DNA of 35,365 bases from Stieleria tagensis. Lineage in GTDB: Bacteria; Planctomycetota; Planctomycetia; Pirellulales; Pirellulaceae. Position numbers and translations under genes: made by a program. The stretch's first letter is position 1; every line of letters begins with the position of its first letter. The DNA is taken from contig NZ_JAMYFE010000104.1 of the NCBI RefSeq assembly GCF_024129865.1, positions 1 to 35,365 on the forward strand. The letters run 5' to 3'. Shown here piece after piece: positions 5,816 through 14,427 of the stretch. Below the pieces are notes generated by a model. The model did not search any database. It was not told where the DNA came from and saw nothing but the letters and a program-made list of their open reading frames with translations.

Positions 5816-8542
5816 ATGCATTTGCTAGTTGCTCGATGCCGTTGGTGCTGCGTTTGGATGGGCTTGTTGGGGGCCGTCGCGGGGGTGTCGGCGACGACCG
5901 ATGGCAAGGCATCCGCGCAGTCTGCAGATTGGGCGGCTGTGAGCAACTTGCTGGAGCAGCAATGTTTGGATTGTCATCAGGGCGAGGCGGCTGAGGCCGG
6001 CCTGGATCTAAGCCTTTTGGAAACGGATCTACAGCAACAACCCATTTTTGAAAAATGGCAACTGATCCATGACCGTGTTCGGGACGGTGAGATGCCGCCC
6101 CCAGAGAACGGTGTGCCGGTGCCGATCGCTGCGGTTGGATGGAGCTTGAACGCTGCCGATCGATTGGCAGCAGAGGGTGATGCAACATCGAATGTGGATG
6201 AAGTTTCGGCCGCTGGCCGAGAACTGCTTGTTCCTTTGGCGCAGCTACTCGCCACTTACGATCGAAAGCGGATCGGCGACGAGGGGCGGTCAATGGTACG
6301 ACGCCTGAATCGGTTCGAGTATGAGAACACGCTGCGCGACGTGCTGGTCGCACCCTGGTTAATGGTCGCCGACAGGTTGCCCGAGGATGGCGTGCAGGAT
6401 TTGTTCAACAAGAGTGGCGAACGGCTGGACGTTTCCCATGTGCAACTGTCGCGTTACTTGGAAGCAGCTGGGAATGCGATTCATGCGGCAATCGACGCAG
6501 CGGAATATCCCAGCCAGACGCGGCGTTTCTACGCTCGAGAAGAACCGATGCTGCAAAATTACCTGCGTTATCGGTTCGGGCAGATGGCTGCGACACGCGC
6601 GATCGTTCCGCTGATCGGATTGCAAAGTGAACCGGATGTGATTCGCAACAAGCAACCGCTAACTGTTGGCGATAGCGACCCGGAGCGACGCGAGCGCGAG
6701 GCGATGGGTGTCTTTAGTGGCGTGTACAGCGCGACGACCAAATACGACTTCACCCGGATCGACGCTCCGACGGCGGGGCAATATCGCATCCGCTTCAAGA
6801 CCTACACCTTTATGGCGGGACCAAACGGTGCCAATGGCGGTGACGACCACGGATTGACGGGCGGCAATCGTGTTTGGTGGCGGCCCGACCGCAATGTCAT
6901 ATTGCCGAGCAAACGAAGTGAGCCAGTGACGCTGTATGCGCTCGCGCCGAGCGGTGACAGTCGTTGGCTAACGACGTTTGATTCTCAACCTGAGCCGACT
7001 GTGTTTGAAGCGACGGTCGCATTGCAAAAGGGGGAAGGGATTCGTCCTGATGCGGCTAGATTGATCCGAACACGTCCGGGGTGGCGAGGCAATCCGAATG
7101 CGACCACTGCCGGCGTGCCGGGGTTTGCCATGAATTGGATGGAGGTCGAAGGGCCGTTGAGCGAGGTCTGGCCGCCAAAGAGCTATCAAGCGGTGTTGGG
7201 AGAACTGCCGTTTGTCGTCGACGAAGCCATGGGCGTTCGGGCGATCACGGAGAGTCCACGGGAGGATGCGGCGCGATTGTTGGCGGCGTTTGGACGGCGA
7301 TGCTTGGGCGACGAGGTTGACGCATCGATCGAACCCTATCTGGCGGTGTTCGATCAGGCTGGCTCCCTTGGCCAGGACTTTACAGATTCGCTGGTCGCAG
7401 CGATGTCGGCGATGTTGTGTGCGCCAGAGTTTCTGTATTTGGCGGAGACACCGGGGCGGTTGACGGCGTCCGCGTTTCGTCAGCGGCTAGCGTATTTTTT
7501 ATGGAACGGGCCGGCGGATGACGCGGTGGTCCCAAAGGATTTGCAGTATGCAGGTGTCCCGTCGAGGCAGGCCGAGATCAGATCGGTTACACGGCGGATG
7601 TTGGATGACCCGCGCAGTGATCGTTTCATCACAGCCTTTTTGGACTACTGGTTGGATCTACGAGACATCAATTCCAACACGCCCGATGCGGCGTTGTATC
7701 CAGATTACTATTTGGACGAATTGCTGACCGAATCGTCGTTGATTGAGACGCGACGTTTCTTTCGAGAACTGCTGGATCATGATTTGTCGGTCCGAAATCT
7801 GATCGACAGTGAATTTGTATTTGTGAATCAGCGATTGGCGGAGCATTATGAATTGCCAGCGGTTGAAGGCGTGGGACTGCGACGAGTGGAACTACCGGAA
7901 GATTCACCACGCGGTGGTTTGCTGACACAGGCCAGCGTGCTGCGTGTGACCGCCAACGGCACCACGACGTCGCCGGTGACCCGCGGGGTGTGGGTGATGG
8001 AACGTTTGCTGGGGACACATATCCCACCACCGCCCTCGGGTATCGCCGCGGTGGAGCCTGACATTCGAGGGGCCAAAACGATTCGGCAGCAACTGGAGAA
8101 GCATCGCTCGATCGAATCATGCAATGCTTGCCATGCAAAATTCGATCCGGCGGGATTTGGGTTGGAGAGTTTTGACGTGGCCGGTGGCTGGCGTGATCGT
8201 TACCGTTCGATCGGCAGCGATGGCCAGCGGGTCGACGGTTTTGGAAAAAATGGGCATCAGTTTGAATTCAAACTGGCGCAGCCGGTCGAATGTAGCGGTA
8301 CGCTGCGGGATGGTGCCGGGTTTGACGACATTCGACAATTGAAACGGTTGTTGTCGGAGGACCAGCGTCAGTTGGCGCGGAATCTATTGCAGCACTTGAT
8401 CGTCTATTCGACCGGGTCGGCGGTGTCGTTTTCAGATCGTGTGGCGGTCGAAAATATTTTGGATGTAGCAGCCAAACAAGATTATGGCGTTCGGTCGTTG
8501 ATCGAAGCGTTGGTTCGAAGTGAATTGTTCGGCAGCAAGTAG
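5816..8542 (+). CDS. DUF1592-family c-type cytochrome protein (DUF1587/1595/1592/1588/1585)
   Basis: The protein has 908 residues from the ATG at 5816, chosen because it opens a signal-like segment (MHLLVARCRWCCVWMGLLGA); an in-frame ATG at 5735 would add 27 unlikely residues. A heme c motif CLDCH lies at about residue 50 (planctomycete cytochrome C domain). DUF1587 follows (RRLNRFEYENTLRDVLV), then a beta-rich ligand-like middle, DUF1595 (SMLCAPEFLYL region), DUF1592 (FRQRLAYFLWNGPADD), DUF1588 (GGLLTQASVLRVTANGT) with a second CNACH at about 769, and DUF1585 at the C-terminus. It is exported to the periplasm. The family is expanded in marine planctomycetes and nearly always precedes a DUF1552 gene, as here; electron transfer coupled to polymer or sulfated-glycan breakdown has been suggested, but no reaction is established. 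Confidence 0.92.
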   Translation: MHLLVARCRWCCVWMGLLGAVAGVSATTDGKASAQSADWAAVSNLLEQQCLDCHQGEAAEAGLDLSLLETDLQQQPIFEKWQLIHDRVRDGEMPPPENGVPVPIAAVGWSLNAADRLAAEGDATSNVDEVSAAGRELLVPLAQLLATYDRKRIGDEGRSMVRRLNRFEYENTLRDVLVAPWLMVADRLPEDGVQDLFNKSGERLDVSHVQLSRYLEAAGNAIHAAIDAAEYPSQTRRFYAREEPMLQNYLRYRFGQMAATRAIVPLIGLQSEPDVIRNKQPLTVGDSDPERREREAMGVFSGVYSATTKYDFTRIDAPTAGQYRIRFKTYTFMAGPNGANGGDDHGLTGGNRVWWRPDRNVILPSKRSEPVTLYALAPSGDSRWLTTFDSQPEPTVFEATVALQKGEGIRPDAARLIRTRPGWRGNPNATTAGVPGFAMNWMEVEGPLSEVWPPKSYQAVLGELPFVVDEAMGVRAITESPREDAARLLAAFGRRCLGDEVDASIEPYLAVFDQAGSLGQDFTDSLVAAMSAMLCAPEFLYLAETPGRLTASAFRQRLAYFLWNGPADDAVVPKDLQYAGVPSRQAEIRSVTRRMLDDPRSDRFITAFLDYWLDLRDINSNTPDAALYPDYYLDELLTESSLIETRRFFRELLDHDLSVRNLIDSEFVFVNQRLAEHYELPAVEGVGLRRVELPEDSPRGGLLTQASVLRVTANGTTTSPVTRGVWVMERLLGTHIPPPPSGIAAVEPDIRGAKTIRQQLEKHRSIESCNACHAKFDPAGFGLESFDVAGGWRDRYRSIGSDGQRVDGFGKNGHQFEFKLAQPVECSGTLRDGAGFDDIRQLKRLLSEDQRQLARNLLQHLIVYSTGSAVSFSDRVAVENILDVAAKQDYGVRSLIEALVRSELFGSK

Positions 8543-8568
8543 AAACTGGAAAACAGGAGCCGATAGGC

Positions 8569-9957
8569 ATGACGACAACGAAAACTCGCCAGCGATTGCG
8601 TGCGGCATTGGTTGGGTGGAAGAATGGCAACAAGCGGGCTTTGCGCAACACCAGGCAGCCGTCGCTGTTGGATCGGCGAACGCTGCTGAAAGGATCCGGG
8701 GTTGGATTGGCGCTGCCGTGGTTGGAGGCGATGGGGTCGCCGCAGGCGGCAGCGGGTCAAGCCGGTGCGGGCGACGGTTCCGTCGCGCCAAAGCGGATGC
8801 TGGCGATCTGCAACAACTTGGGCGTGTTGCCGGATCAGTTTTTTCCCGATGAGAACGGGCGGGACTATCGGTTGTCGCCTTACCTGCGGCAGTTGGAATC
8901 GTTCCGTGACAAGTTCACCGTTTTCAGTGGTGTGTCGCATCCCGGAGTCGATGGTTCGCACTCGTCGGATGTGTCGTTTCTGACCGCGGCACCCCATCCA
9001 GGCAGCGGTGGGTTTCGCAATTCGATTTCACTGGATCAATTCATCGCCAACCAGTTGGGGCATCTGACGCGTTATCCGTCGCTGACGTTGGGTGTCAACG
9101 CAAAGCAGGGTCGACGAAGTCTGTCGTGGACCGATGGCGGCGTGTTGATTCCGTGCCAAGACAGTGCGGCGGCGGTTTATCGTCAGCTGTTCTTGCAAGG
9201 TTCTACAGCAGAAGTCGATCGCCAAATTCGCCGCTTGGAACTTGGCCAGAGCATCATGGACATGTTGAGCGAGCAGGCGCGATCGCTGGGGCGCCAGTTG
9301 GGAGCGGCGGACCGAAACCGAATGGATCAGTACACGACCGCGGTTCGAGATGTCGAGCGGCGGATGCAGGAGTCACAGCAATGGAAGCGGACGCCAAAGC
9401 CGCAGACCGATGTCGAGTTGCCGGTCGATCCGCTAGAGAAAAGCGGTTACATCGAGAAGACTCGGTTGATGTATCAAATGGCAAAGTTGGCATTTGAAAC
9501 GGATTCCACCCGTTCGGTCTCGTTGTTGTTGGATAGCAACAATTCGCCGACCATTTCGGTCAACGGGGCTGATATCACGGACGGATATCACAACCTTTCG
9601 CATCACGGTCGCAGCGAGAAAAAGTTAAAGCAGTTGCAGGCGATCGATAACGCGCACATGAAGTTGCTGGCCGAGTTGATCGGAGATTTGAAGCAGATCG
9701 AAGAGCCGCACGGTGAACTTTTGGAAAACACGATGGTGCTCTACGGCAGCAACTTTGGTGATGCCAACAAACACACGACCGACAATATGCCGATCTTGTT
9801 GGCCGGGGGGGGATTCCGTCACGGTCAACACTTGGCTTTCGATCGAGAGCAGAATTATCCATTGCCCAATCTGTATGTCAGCATGCTGCAACAGATGGGG
9901 ATTGAGACTGATTCATTCGCCAGTGCGACAGGCACGATGCGGGGAATGACAAGCTAA
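8569..9957 (+). CDS. DUF1552 domain protein, Tat-like signal
   Basis: The protein has 462 residues, with AGGAG at 8555-8559 nine bases before the ATG. The N-terminus has a Tat-type signal: SLLDRRTLLKGSGVGLALPW at about 31-50, the standard DUF1552 entry motif. The rest shows the family pattern, with CNNLGVLPDQFFPDE, SGVSHPGVDGSHSSDVSFL, and a C-terminal LYGSNFGDANKHTTDNMPIL. It lies 26 bp after the DUF1592 cytochrome gene and is surely co-transcribed. The fold resembles alkaline-phosphatase-like or DUF1501 proteins, but the substrate is unknown. The two proteins probably act together in the periplasm. Confidence 0.92.
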   Translation: MTTTKTRQRLRAALVGWKNGNKRALRNTRQPSLLDRRTLLKGSGVGLALPWLEAMGSPQAAAGQAGAGDGSVAPKRMLAICNNLGVLPDQFFPDENGRDYRLSPYLRQLESFRDKFTVFSGVSHPGVDGSHSSDVSFLTAAPHPGSGGFRNSISLDQFIANQLGHLTRYPSLTLGVNAKQGRRSLSWTDGGVLIPCQDSAAAVYRQLFLQGSTAEVDRQIRRLELGQSIMDMLSEQARSLGRQLGAADRNRMDQYTTAVRDVERRMQESQQWKRTPKPQTDVELPVDPLEKSGYIEKTRLMYQMAKLAFETDSTRSVSLLLDSNNSPTISVNGADITDGYHNLSHHGRSEKKLKQLQAIDNAHMKLLAELIGDLKQIEEPHGELLENTMVLYGSNFGDANKHTTDNMPILLAGGGFRHGQHLAFDREQNYPLPNLYVSMLQQMGIETDSFASATGTMRGMTS

Positions 9958-9993
9958 GCTGGGAGGCGATGCCCAGCAGGTAAACGGAACCTG
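9958..9993 (+). terminator. Tandem hairpins after the DUF1552 gene
   Basis: GCTGGG (9958-9963) pairs with CCCAGC (9972-9977), and CAGGT (9977-9981) pairs with ACCTG (9989-9993). There is no run of T after them, so intrinsic termination is uncertain. Confidence 0.3.
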
Positions 9994-10151
9994 TTACTGG
10001 TGCGTCGGGTTGCTATTCCCATGCTGTTTTACCATCGAAGATTCATTCAATAGCCCGTGACGCCTGGGGTTGGGATGACGATGCAACGCTGAACGAACGT
10101 CAGTAGGTGCCGCAAGTGATTCACTCGTTTGCGTTTCTTGCTGGTGCGTTC

Positions 10152-10161
10152 TCGTTAGAAT
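10152..10161 (+). promoter_or_regulatory. Candidate promoter element TCGTTAGAAT (second copy)
   Basis: This is identical to the decamer at 5762-5771 and lies a similar distance (about 50 bp) from the following ATG. Repetition at the same place before two secreted-enzyme genes supports a -10 region. Confidence 0.4.
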
Positions 10162-10210
10162 CGTATGCGGTGACGAGTCGTTCGAGTTTCTTTCAGAGTT
10201 GGCTGAGTTT

Positions 10211-12553
10211 ATGAAATACGTTGTGTGTTGGTTGGTGGCGGGGTGGATGTTATGTGGGGCGGTGGCCGCTGCTGAGTCGGCAGAGCCCATCCCGATCATT
10301 TTTGACACTGATATCGATACGGATTGTGATGACGTTGGCGCGGTGGCCTGTTTGCATGCGATGGCGGATCGTGATGAAGTTGAGATTTTGGCCACAACGG
10401 TCAGTTCCAACTTTGCCTATTCGGCGCCTTGTTTGGACGCTTTGAATCGTTTTTATGGTCGACCGAATCTGCCATTGGGTGTGCCCAAGCGTGAAGGGGC
10501 GAGTGTCAATCGCGGGTCACGTTATGCGCAGCAAATCGCCAAGCTCTATCCCAGTCGGTTTGCGACCAATGCCGATGCACCCTCGGCGGTCACGGTCTTG
10601 CGGCGCGCGTTGGCGAAGGCCAGAGACCATTCGGTACGATTGGTCACGGTGGGCTACTTAACCAATATTGCCGATCTCTTGCGCTCGCCTGGCGATCAGA
10701 TCAGCCCGCTAACCGGACAGGAATTGGCAGCACAAAAAGTGGATCGATTTGTTGTCATGGGCGGGCGATACCCCGAGCACCTTGACCCGGGCAAGTTCGG
10801 GAATTTTAAACCCGACCCCGACTCGATCGTCTACGTTGCCGAGCATTGGCCGGGAGCCATTTACTTTAGTGGCCAGGGAGAAAAGATTGGTACCGGCAAA
10901 CGCCGTGGGGAGTTGCCCGCCGATCATCCGCTGCGAGTGGCCTATGATTTGTTTCTTGGCGAAAAACCCACTCGCTCTAGTTGGGATCAAGTGGCATTGT
11001 TGTTCGCCGTGCGTCCGGATGCCGATTACTGGACGGTGCGCGAGCAGGGCGGCAACCAGATTTTTGCCAACGGCACCAATCGTTGGGTGGACCAAGATCC
11101 TGGCGACCATCGGATGTTCGAGTATGGCGAAACGCAGCGAGAACGCGTCGCGTCGATCATCGAGGGACTGATGATGGCTGGGGCGACCGATGACAAGCCG
11201 AAAGAGTCGCCGGGGCTAAAGTTGAACACCGGGAGCGTCCATCCGCAGCGGCCCAACATTGTGTTTTTGTTGGCTGATGATTTGGGTTATGGTGATCTGG
11301 CATGTTATGGCCGGACGGATATCAAGACACCCCAGTTAGACCAATTGGCGCGTGACGGTGTTCGGTTCACGGCGCACTATGCAAACGGAGCCGAGTGCAC
11401 TCCGACACGGACGGCATTCTTGACCGGCCGCTATCAGCAGCGGGTTGGTGGATTGGAATGTGCGATCGGAACGGGCAACGTAGGGCGTTATGACGATGCC
11501 ATTCGATTGGCAGAACGCAGTGATTTGGGGCTGCCAGCTGAGACGCAAACGATCGCCAAGCTATTGCAGCAGTCCGGCTATGCGACGGCCATCACTGGAA
11601 AATGGCATTTGGGATACGAACCCAAATTTGCACCGCATCTGCAGGGATTCGACCATGCGTTTTACTGTATTGGTGGCGGTATGGATTACTTTTATTACCT
11701 CGATAATCTGGCCGGATACAACCTGTTTGAAAATGGCAATCCGGTTCATCGTGACGGCTATTTCACAGATCTGTTGACCGATGAAGCGATTGCATTTGTG
11801 AAGCGACAAACGCAACAGCAACCGTTTTTTCTTTATGTTCCCTATACCTGTCCGCACTCCCCGTACCAAGGGCCCGGCGATGATCTGGGTGATCCGTTGC
11901 CACTGGATTCTGATCGTTGGAGTCAGTCCAACGCAGATCCCGGAGTCTATGTCGCGATGATCGAGCACATGGATCGGCGGATCGGTGATTTGCTGACGGC
12001 ACTCCAGCAGCAGCAACTTGCGGACAATACCTTGGTGATTTTTGCCAGTGACAACGGTGGGACGCGCAGCGCGCGAAACGCGCCGTATTCAGGCTACAAG
12101 GGCAGTACCTACGAGGGAGGGATACGTGTGCCGGCGATCATGCGGATGCCGGGAGTGATCCCGGCGGGCACCGAGTCGAGCCAGCCTTGTATCACCTTTG
12201 ATTTCACGCAATCCATTGCACGGTTGGCCGGCGTTTCAGCCGCCGCCGAGAAACCGTTTGAGGGCATCGATTTGGTCGAGCATGTGGCCAGCGGTCGCGA
12301 GGAGGTGTCGCGCAAGCTGTATTGGCGCAAGCCACGGGGGGAGACGATTTGGAAGGGCATGCGCGACGGGGATTTAAAATTGGTCGCCGAGCGGAAGGGT
12401 GACACGGAGAAGTGGCTTCTGTTTGATCTAGCCAACGATCCGGCCGAGCAGCGTGATTTGAAGGGCTCGTGGGTGCAGGATTTTCAACGATTGCGGGCGT
12501 CGTATCAGCAATGGGAAACGGAAGTTCGTCGGGGTCGGCGTGGCAGCGAGTGA
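10211..12553 (+). CDS. Nucleoside hydrolase-like / sulfatase fusion protein
   Basis: The protein has 780 residues from the ATG at 10211; a TTG at 10199 is in frame but less likely because the ATG opens a clean signal peptide (MKYVVCWLVAGWMLCGAVAA). Residues about 27-330 match the inosine-uridine nucleoside hydrolase fold: the calcium-binding Asp cluster DTDIDTDCDD lies at 32-41. Residues 347 to the end form a sulfatase with RPNIVFLLADDLGYGD, the formylglycine motif CTPTR (C396), GKWHLG and FASDNGG. The cysteine-type motif requires an anaerobic or FGE-type maturase, which is not in the window. Both domains look complete, and no stop or frameshift separates them. Planctomycetes have many separate sulfatases and nucleoside hydrolases; a single secreted chain is unusual. 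The natural substrate is unknown. Confidence 0.85.
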   Translation: MKYVVCWLVAGWMLCGAVAAAESAEPIPIIFDTDIDTDCDDVGAVACLHAMADRDEVEILATTVSSNFAYSAPCLDALNRFYGRPNLPLGVPKREGASVNRGSRYAQQIAKLYPSRFATNADAPSAVTVLRRALAKARDHSVRLVTVGYLTNIADLLRSPGDQISPLTGQELAAQKVDRFVVMGGRYPEHLDPGKFGNFKPDPDSIVYVAEHWPGAIYFSGQGEKIGTGKRRGELPADHPLRVAYDLFLGEKPTRSSWDQVALLFAVRPDADYWTVREQGGNQIFANGTNRWVDQDPGDHRMFEYGETQRERVASIIEGLMMAGATDDKPKESPGLKLNTGSVHPQRPNIVFLLADDLGYGDLACYGRTDIKTPQLDQLARDGVRFTAHYANGAECTPTRTAFLTGRYQQRVGGLECAIGTGNVGRYDDAIRLAERSDLGLPAETQTIAKLLQQSGYATAITGKWHLGYEPKFAPHLQGFDHAFYCIGGGMDYFYYLDNLAGYNLFENGNPVHRDGYFTDLLTDEAIAFVKRQTQQQPFFLYVPYTCPHSPYQGPGDDLGDPLPLDSDRWSQSNADPGVYVAMIEHMDRRIGDLLTALQQQQLADNTLVIFASDNGGTRSARNAPYSGYKGSTYEGGIRVPAIMRMPGVIPAGTESSQPCITFDFTQSIARLAGVSAAAEKPFEGIDLVEHVASGREEVSRKLYWRKPRGETIWKGMRDGDLKLVAERKGDTEKWLLFDLANDPAEQRDLKGSWVQDFQRLRASYQQWETEVRRGRRGSE

Positions 12554-12589
12554 AGGTCAGGGTCACTGGTGGATTGGGGCGTGAGCGCA

Positions 12590-12636
12590 AAAAGAAACGC
12601 GATGCTTGCCGGTGAGGGCGAGCATCGCGTTTCCAA
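12590..12636. terminator. Strong hairpin between convergent genes
   Basis: GAAACGCGATGCT (12594-12606) pairs perfectly with AGCATCGCGTTTC (12621-12633). The stem extends inward by TGCC/GGCG to a six-base loop. On the minus strand it is followed by TTTCTTTTTGCGC, a U-rich tail, so it can end the RRM gene; from the plus side the tail is weaker (TTCCAATT). It lies midway between the sulfatase fusion stop and the RRM stop and may serve both. Confidence 0.75.
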
Positions 12637-12664
12637 TTGAATGGGTGTGTCGATGTGAAACGAC

Positions 12665-13030
12665 TTACCAGTTGCCGCGGCCACCGCCGCCACCGCCACC
12701 GCCGTATCCACCACCACCGCCGCCGCCGCGGTTTCCACCGCCACCGCCGCCGCCACGGTAACCACCGCCGCCGCCACCGCCGCCACGTGGGGCGCGTTCT
12801 TGGGCTTCGTTGACTCGCAACGGTCGGCCGTCAAAATCTTGACCGTCCAAAGCTTCAATCGCTTCCTTGGCAGCCTCGTCGGGCATCGTGACAAAGCCGA
12901 AGCCGCGGCTTCGTCCTGTTTCGCGGTCGGTCAAAACGATCGCGTCATCGACTTGGCCATACTGGCCGAAAATTTCTTCTAGCTTTTCCGTCGTTACGGC
13001 CCAAGCTAAATTTCCCACATACATCTTCAT
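12665..13030 (-). CDS. RRM-domain RNA-binding protein with glycine-rich tail
   Basis: The protein has 121 residues. Residues 1-80 form one RRM, with RNP2 MYVGNLAWAV and RNP1 RSRGFGFVTM, both with the aromatic positions kept. The C-terminal third is an RGG-type tail of Gly runs broken by Arg, Tyr and Asn, ending GGRGNW. Small RRM proteins of this kind occur in cyanobacteria and planctomycetes and bind RNA, often in cold or stress response. It is monocistronic, faces the metal transporter genes divergently, and is convergent with the sulfatase gene. The GC-rich tail (12676-12790) is low complexity and would be prone to length variation. Confidence 0.93.
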   Translation of the reverse strand: MKMYVGNLAWAVTTEKLEEIFGQYGQVDDAIVLTDRETGRSRGFGFVTMPDEAAKEAIEALDGQDFDGRPLRVNEAQERAPRGGGGGGGGYRGGGGGGGNRGGGGGGGYGGGGGGGGRGNW

Positions 13031-13406
13031 CGCTACTACAGCTCCAAATTCCAGAAGGCCTGTTCACTCGGAGCCGTCCGCGACGCACTAAAGGCGTCCA
13101 TATCGTTCTGAGAGTTCGGTCTTCGATCCAACCGGACGACGACATTCGTCATCCACACACGCCAGGGAGTGTACCAGTTTTCCAGGTGGGGCGAGAACAA
13201 TTCTTGCGGGGTTTGTATTTGCAGCGGAAAAAAACGGATGGTTCTCAGGCCCTGAAAAAGAGGGGGTGGGCGGCGGCCAACTGGACGAAAACCCGTTTGG
13301 GACGGTGTACGCCGTGTTTTGGTGGCTCCCACGGTGTGCCGATTCGATTGGCGAGCGTAGATTAGAGCAGTCATACAGCTGCGTTTCGTCGGTCGGAGAA
13401 TTTTGC
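13031..13406. promoter_or_regulatory. Divergent control region of RRM and metal-uptake genes
   Basis: These 376 bp separate the RRM start (13030, minus) from the lipoprotein start (13407, plus). The imperfect palindrome ACGGTGTACGCCGT at 13302-13315 is symmetric except at one pair, and a second ACGGTGT lies at 13331-13337. TAGATT at 13359-13364 could be a -10. A DtxR/MntR-type operator would be expected here, since the operon encodes DtxR-like domains. GGAG at 13395-13398 is the likely ribosome-binding site. The operator idea is inference. Confidence 0.3.
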
Positions 13407-14390
13407 ATGAAATCGTTTGAAGTGGGTGTTTTACTGCTGGTTTTGGTATTGCCTGGTTGTAAAAGCGGCGGTTCGGGAGCCGGCGATGGCAACATTCAGG
13501 TGGTCGCGACGGTCGGAATGGTGGCTGATTTGGTCCGCAATGTTGGCGGCGAGCACGTCACTGTGACGCAGATCTGCGGCTCCGGGGTCGACCCCCACCT
13601 GTACAAGCCGACCAGTGACGATGTGCATGCGATCATCGACGCCGATGTTGTGTTTTATTGTGGGCTGCGGCTGGAGGGGAAAATGTCTGACACGTTGGAA
13701 AAAGTCGGACGCACGAAACCGGTGGTCGCGGTGGCAGAGGGAATTGATCCGAGCAAGTTGATGTCGGCGGGGGTCGGCGGCCAAGCTGCGCTGGAGCATG
13801 GCGACCCCCATGTCTGGAATGACATTTCGATGTGGAGCCAATGTGTGGATGTGATTCGCGACGAGTTGTCGACGTTCGATCCGCAGCACGCCGAGGAGTA
13901 CCAGGCCAACGCCGCGGCGTTGAGTGACCAGTTGGCGGCGCTCCACCGCTGGGGTGTTGAAACCGTTGCCACGATCCCGGCGGAGAGCCGTTTATTGGTC
14001 ACGTCGCACGACGCGTTCAATTACTTTGGCCGCGCGTATGGACTGGAGGTGCAGGGTGTGCAAGGCATTTCAACGGAGTCCGAGGCGGGGTTGCAGCGGA
14101 TCAACGGTTTGGTGGATTTGTTGATCGAACGCCATGTCGGTGCCGTCTTTATCGAAAGCAGCGTCTCGGCCAAAAACATCGAAGCGCTGATCGAAGGCGC
14201 TCAGAGCAAAGGGCACTCGGTTGCGATCGGCGGCGAATTGTACAGCGATGCGATGGGGCCGTCGGGAACTTACGAGGGGACTTACATCGGGATGTTGGAT
14301 CACAATTTGACCACGGCCGCACTGGCATTGGGCGGTCAGGTGGATGCGGGGGGATTCCAAGGTAAGCTGCGGACCGAAGCGAAGCATTGA
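13407..14390 (+). CDS. Metal ABC transporter substrate-binding lipoprotein (TroA/MntA/ZnuA-like)
   Basis: The protein has 327 residues from the ATG at 13407, with GGAG eight bases upstream. In-frame codons back to 13266 lack a start with signals. A lipoprotein signal ends at LVLVLPGC with Cys18, so it is membrane-anchored. The cluster A-I metal ligands are visible: H64 (VDPHLYKP), H135 (HGDPHVWND), H201 (TSHDAFNYF) and D281 (GELYSDAMG). The three-His plus Asp set and the GELYSDAMG segment resemble TroA/MntA-type binders of manganese or zinc; there is no long His-rich loop of the ZnuA type. It is the first gene of the metal-uptake operon. Confidence 0.9.
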   Translation: MKSFEVGVLLLVLVLPGCKSGGSGAGDGNIQVVATVGMVADLVRNVGGEHVTVTQICGSGVDPHLYKPTSDDVHAIIDADVVFYCGLRLEGKMSDTLEKVGRTKPVVAVAEGIDPSKLMSAGVGGQAALEHGDPHVWNDISMWSQCVDVIRDELSTFDPQHAEEYQANAAALSDQLAALHRWGVETVATIPAESRLLVTSHDAFNYFGRAYGLEVQGVQGISTESEAGLQRINGLVDLLIERHVGAVFIESSVSAKNIEALIEGAQSKGHSVAIGGELYSDAMGPSGTYEGTYIGMLDHNLTTAALALGGQVDAGGFQGKLRTEAKH

Positions 14391-14427
14391 TCCATCCGTG
14401 TCGGCGGCAATCTGAACGAGATCGAAG

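Noticed and set aside
12676-12790. Short repeating units that might suggest a CRISPR or tandem-repeat array
   Set aside because: They are Gly codons (GGN runs) of the RRM protein's tail; there are no spacers.
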